A DNA stretch of 6,918 nt from Campylobacterales bacterium (GTDB taxonomy: Bacteria > Campylobacterota > Campylobacteria > Campylobacterales > QNZT01). The notes beneath the pieces are model-generated. The model made no database searches. It worked only from the letters and a program-made list of their open reading frames with translations, and had not been told where the DNA came from. Location of the stretch: the NCBI GenBank assembly GCA_026985685.1, contig JALSQA010000447.1, positions 1-6,918 on the forward strand. The letters run 5' to 3'. Positions 5,913-6,918 of the stretch are shown here, piece after piece. How positions within the stretch are numbered: the first letter of the stretch is position 1; each line of letters begins with the position of its first letter. Made by a program: the position numbers and the translations under genes.

Positions 5913-5915
5913 GGA
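5911..5915 (+). promoter_or_regulatory. Ribosome binding site overlapping the cyclophilin stop codon
   Basis: The stop TAA (5910-5912) runs into GGA, forming AAGGA six bases before GTG 5922. This both supports the GTG start and suggests translational coupling. Confidence 0.6.
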
Positions 5916-5921
5916 AAATTT

Positions 5922-6918
5922 GTGAAAACTATCTTTCGTGAATATGATATCAGAGGTATATTTGAAAAAGAGCTAAACGAACAAAGTGTTAAGCTTATAG
6001 GATATTTTTTAGGACAAAAAGTCAAAGAAAAAGGCGATTATGTTGCTATTGGATTTGATGCACGAACACACTCACCCATACTTCATGACTGGCTTACTAG
6101 TGGCTTTAACAAAGCAGGAGTCAAAGTTTTAAGCATGGGACTTGTAGCAACACCGATTAACTATTTTTCAAATTATCAAGAATTTGATTCCATTACACCC
6201 TCTGCTTCTGTAATGATCACCGGCTCACACAATCCACCAGAATACAATGGATTTAAAATCACTATTGACAGATATCCATTTTTCGGTGAAGATATCTATG
6301 CTTTGGGCAAAGAGATTATCGCAAATCAAAATTTAACAATAGAAGATAATACAACATCAACATTTATCCCTGCAAAAGATCGCTATATAAAGTATATGAG
6401 TGATGAATTTTCTCATTTAAAAGGTTTAAAAGAAAAAATCATATTAGATTGTGGCAATGGTGTAGCTGGTGTTGCTATTACTGAAATATTTAACAATTTA
6501 GGACTTAATTATGAAGGTATGTACTGTGAGCCTGATGGAACTTTTCCAAACCACCATCCTGATCCATCTGTTGAAGAAAACTTAAAAGATATCAAAGAAA
6601 AACTAAAAGAAAATTTTGATATTGGTTTTGCTTATGATGGTGATGCAGATAGAATCGCTGTCTTGACTAAAAAATACAATATTAAAGGCGATGAACTAGC
6701 CCTGCTCTTTGCAAAAAAGATGAAAAATCCAACCATTATAGGTGAAGTCAAATGTTCACAGGTCATGTACGATGAAATAAACAAAATAGGTAAAGCTATC
6801 ATGTACAAAACTGGACACTCAAACCTAAAAGTTAAAATCAAAGAAACCAATGCAGACCTTGCAGCAGAAGTAAGTGGACATATCTTTTTTAACGATAGAT
6901 ACTTTGGATTTGATGATG
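5922..6918 (+). CDS. Phosphomannomutase/phosphoglucomutase (ManB/AlgC family), C-terminus outside window
   Basis: The frame stays open from GTG 5922 to the window end: 332 complete codons of a family usually about 450 residues long. The N-terminal signature FREYDIRGIF (5-14) opens the alpha-D-phosphohexomutase fold. The active-site loop is TGSHNPPEYNGFK (100-112), with Ser102 as the phosphoserine. The Mg-binding loop DGDADR lies at 239-244. A phosphate-contact stretch, KTGHSN, is at 296-301, and the sugar-binding EVSGHIFF is at 316-323. All visible catalytic parts are intact; the missing part should contain the fourth, phosphate-binding domain. The enzyme interconverts hexose 6- and 1-phosphates (mannose and/or glucose), feeding GDP-mannose or other nucleotide sugars for lipopolysaccharide, capsule or glycan synthesis in the cytoplasm. 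It is probably coupled to the upstream cyclophilin. The names manB or algC would fit, but substrate preference cannot be told from sequence. Confidence 0.93.
   Translation, partial: MKTIFREYDIRGIFEKELNEQSVKLIGYFLGQKVKEKGDYVAIGFDARTHSPILHDWLTSGFNKAGVKVLSMGLVATPINYFSNYQEFDSITPSASVMITGSHNPPEYNGFKITIDRYPFFGEDIYALGKEIIANQNLTIEDNTTSTFIPAKDRYIKYMSDEFSHLKGLKEKIILDCGNGVAGVAITEIFNNLGLNYEGMYCEPDGTFPNHHPDPSVEENLKDIKEKLKENFDIGFAYDGDADRIAVLTKKYNIKGDELALLFAKKMKNPTIIGEVKCSQVMYDEINKIGKAIMYKTGHSNLKVKIKETNADLAAEVSGHIFFNDRYFGFDD

Noticed and set aside
5789..6025. Minus-strand 78-codon open frame across the cyclophilin-phosphomutase junction
   Set aside because: Antisense to two clearly coding genes and their junction; shadow frame.

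Overview
This is an AT-rich, gene-dense bacterial window. It most likely comes from the Campylobacterota, in the Sulfurimonas / Sulfurovum / Arcobacter range. That assignment is an inference from base composition, extended -10 promoters without clear -35 boxes, the HQWRQPLN-type histidine kinase, and the mix of exported rhodanese, PilJ-like and bactofilin proteins. No rRNA, tRNA, CRISPR array, insertion sequence or prophage gene was seen. I did not measure codon use or composition statistically.

Layout. Positions 1-1704 (minus strand) hold a two-gene operon. An exported rhodanese-like protein (1060-1704) is followed 10 bp later by an exported protein (start 1049, cut by the left window edge) with three tandem PilJ/NarX-type 'P-box' helical units. 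The operon has a good sigma70-type promoter (TTGATA, 17 bp, TATAAA) at 1762-1734. Divergently on the plus strand come a bactofilin (1885-2634), a membrane histidine kinase (2851-4350) and, after a 282-bp AT-rich regulatory gap, a response regulator (4633-5286). The response regulator joins a CheY-like receiver to a C-terminal winged helix that resembles plasmid RepL initiators. After it come a periplasmic cyclophilin-type prolyl isomerase (5388-5912) and, 9 bp later, a phosphomannomutase/phosphoglucomutase (from GTG 5922), cut by the right window edge.

How the genes fit together. The kinase and regulator are neighbours on the same strand and probably form a two-component system; the stimulus and target genes are not visible. 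The rhodanese / P-box pair is probably a periplasmic sulfur- or anion-related module, and its role is unknown. The cyclophilin and phosphohexomutase are likely co-translated, because the ribosome binding site of the second overlaps the stop codon of the first, but they belong to different pathways (envelope protein folding and surface-sugar precursor supply). The bactofilin is a cytoskeletal protein and probably a separate unit.

The least ordinary items are the three-unit P-box protein with its rhodanese partner and the receiver-RepL-like regulator. Most of the rest is ordinary core or shell gene content. Several start codons were chosen from Shine-Dalgarno spacing rather than the longest reading frame: 1704, 1885 and 4633.
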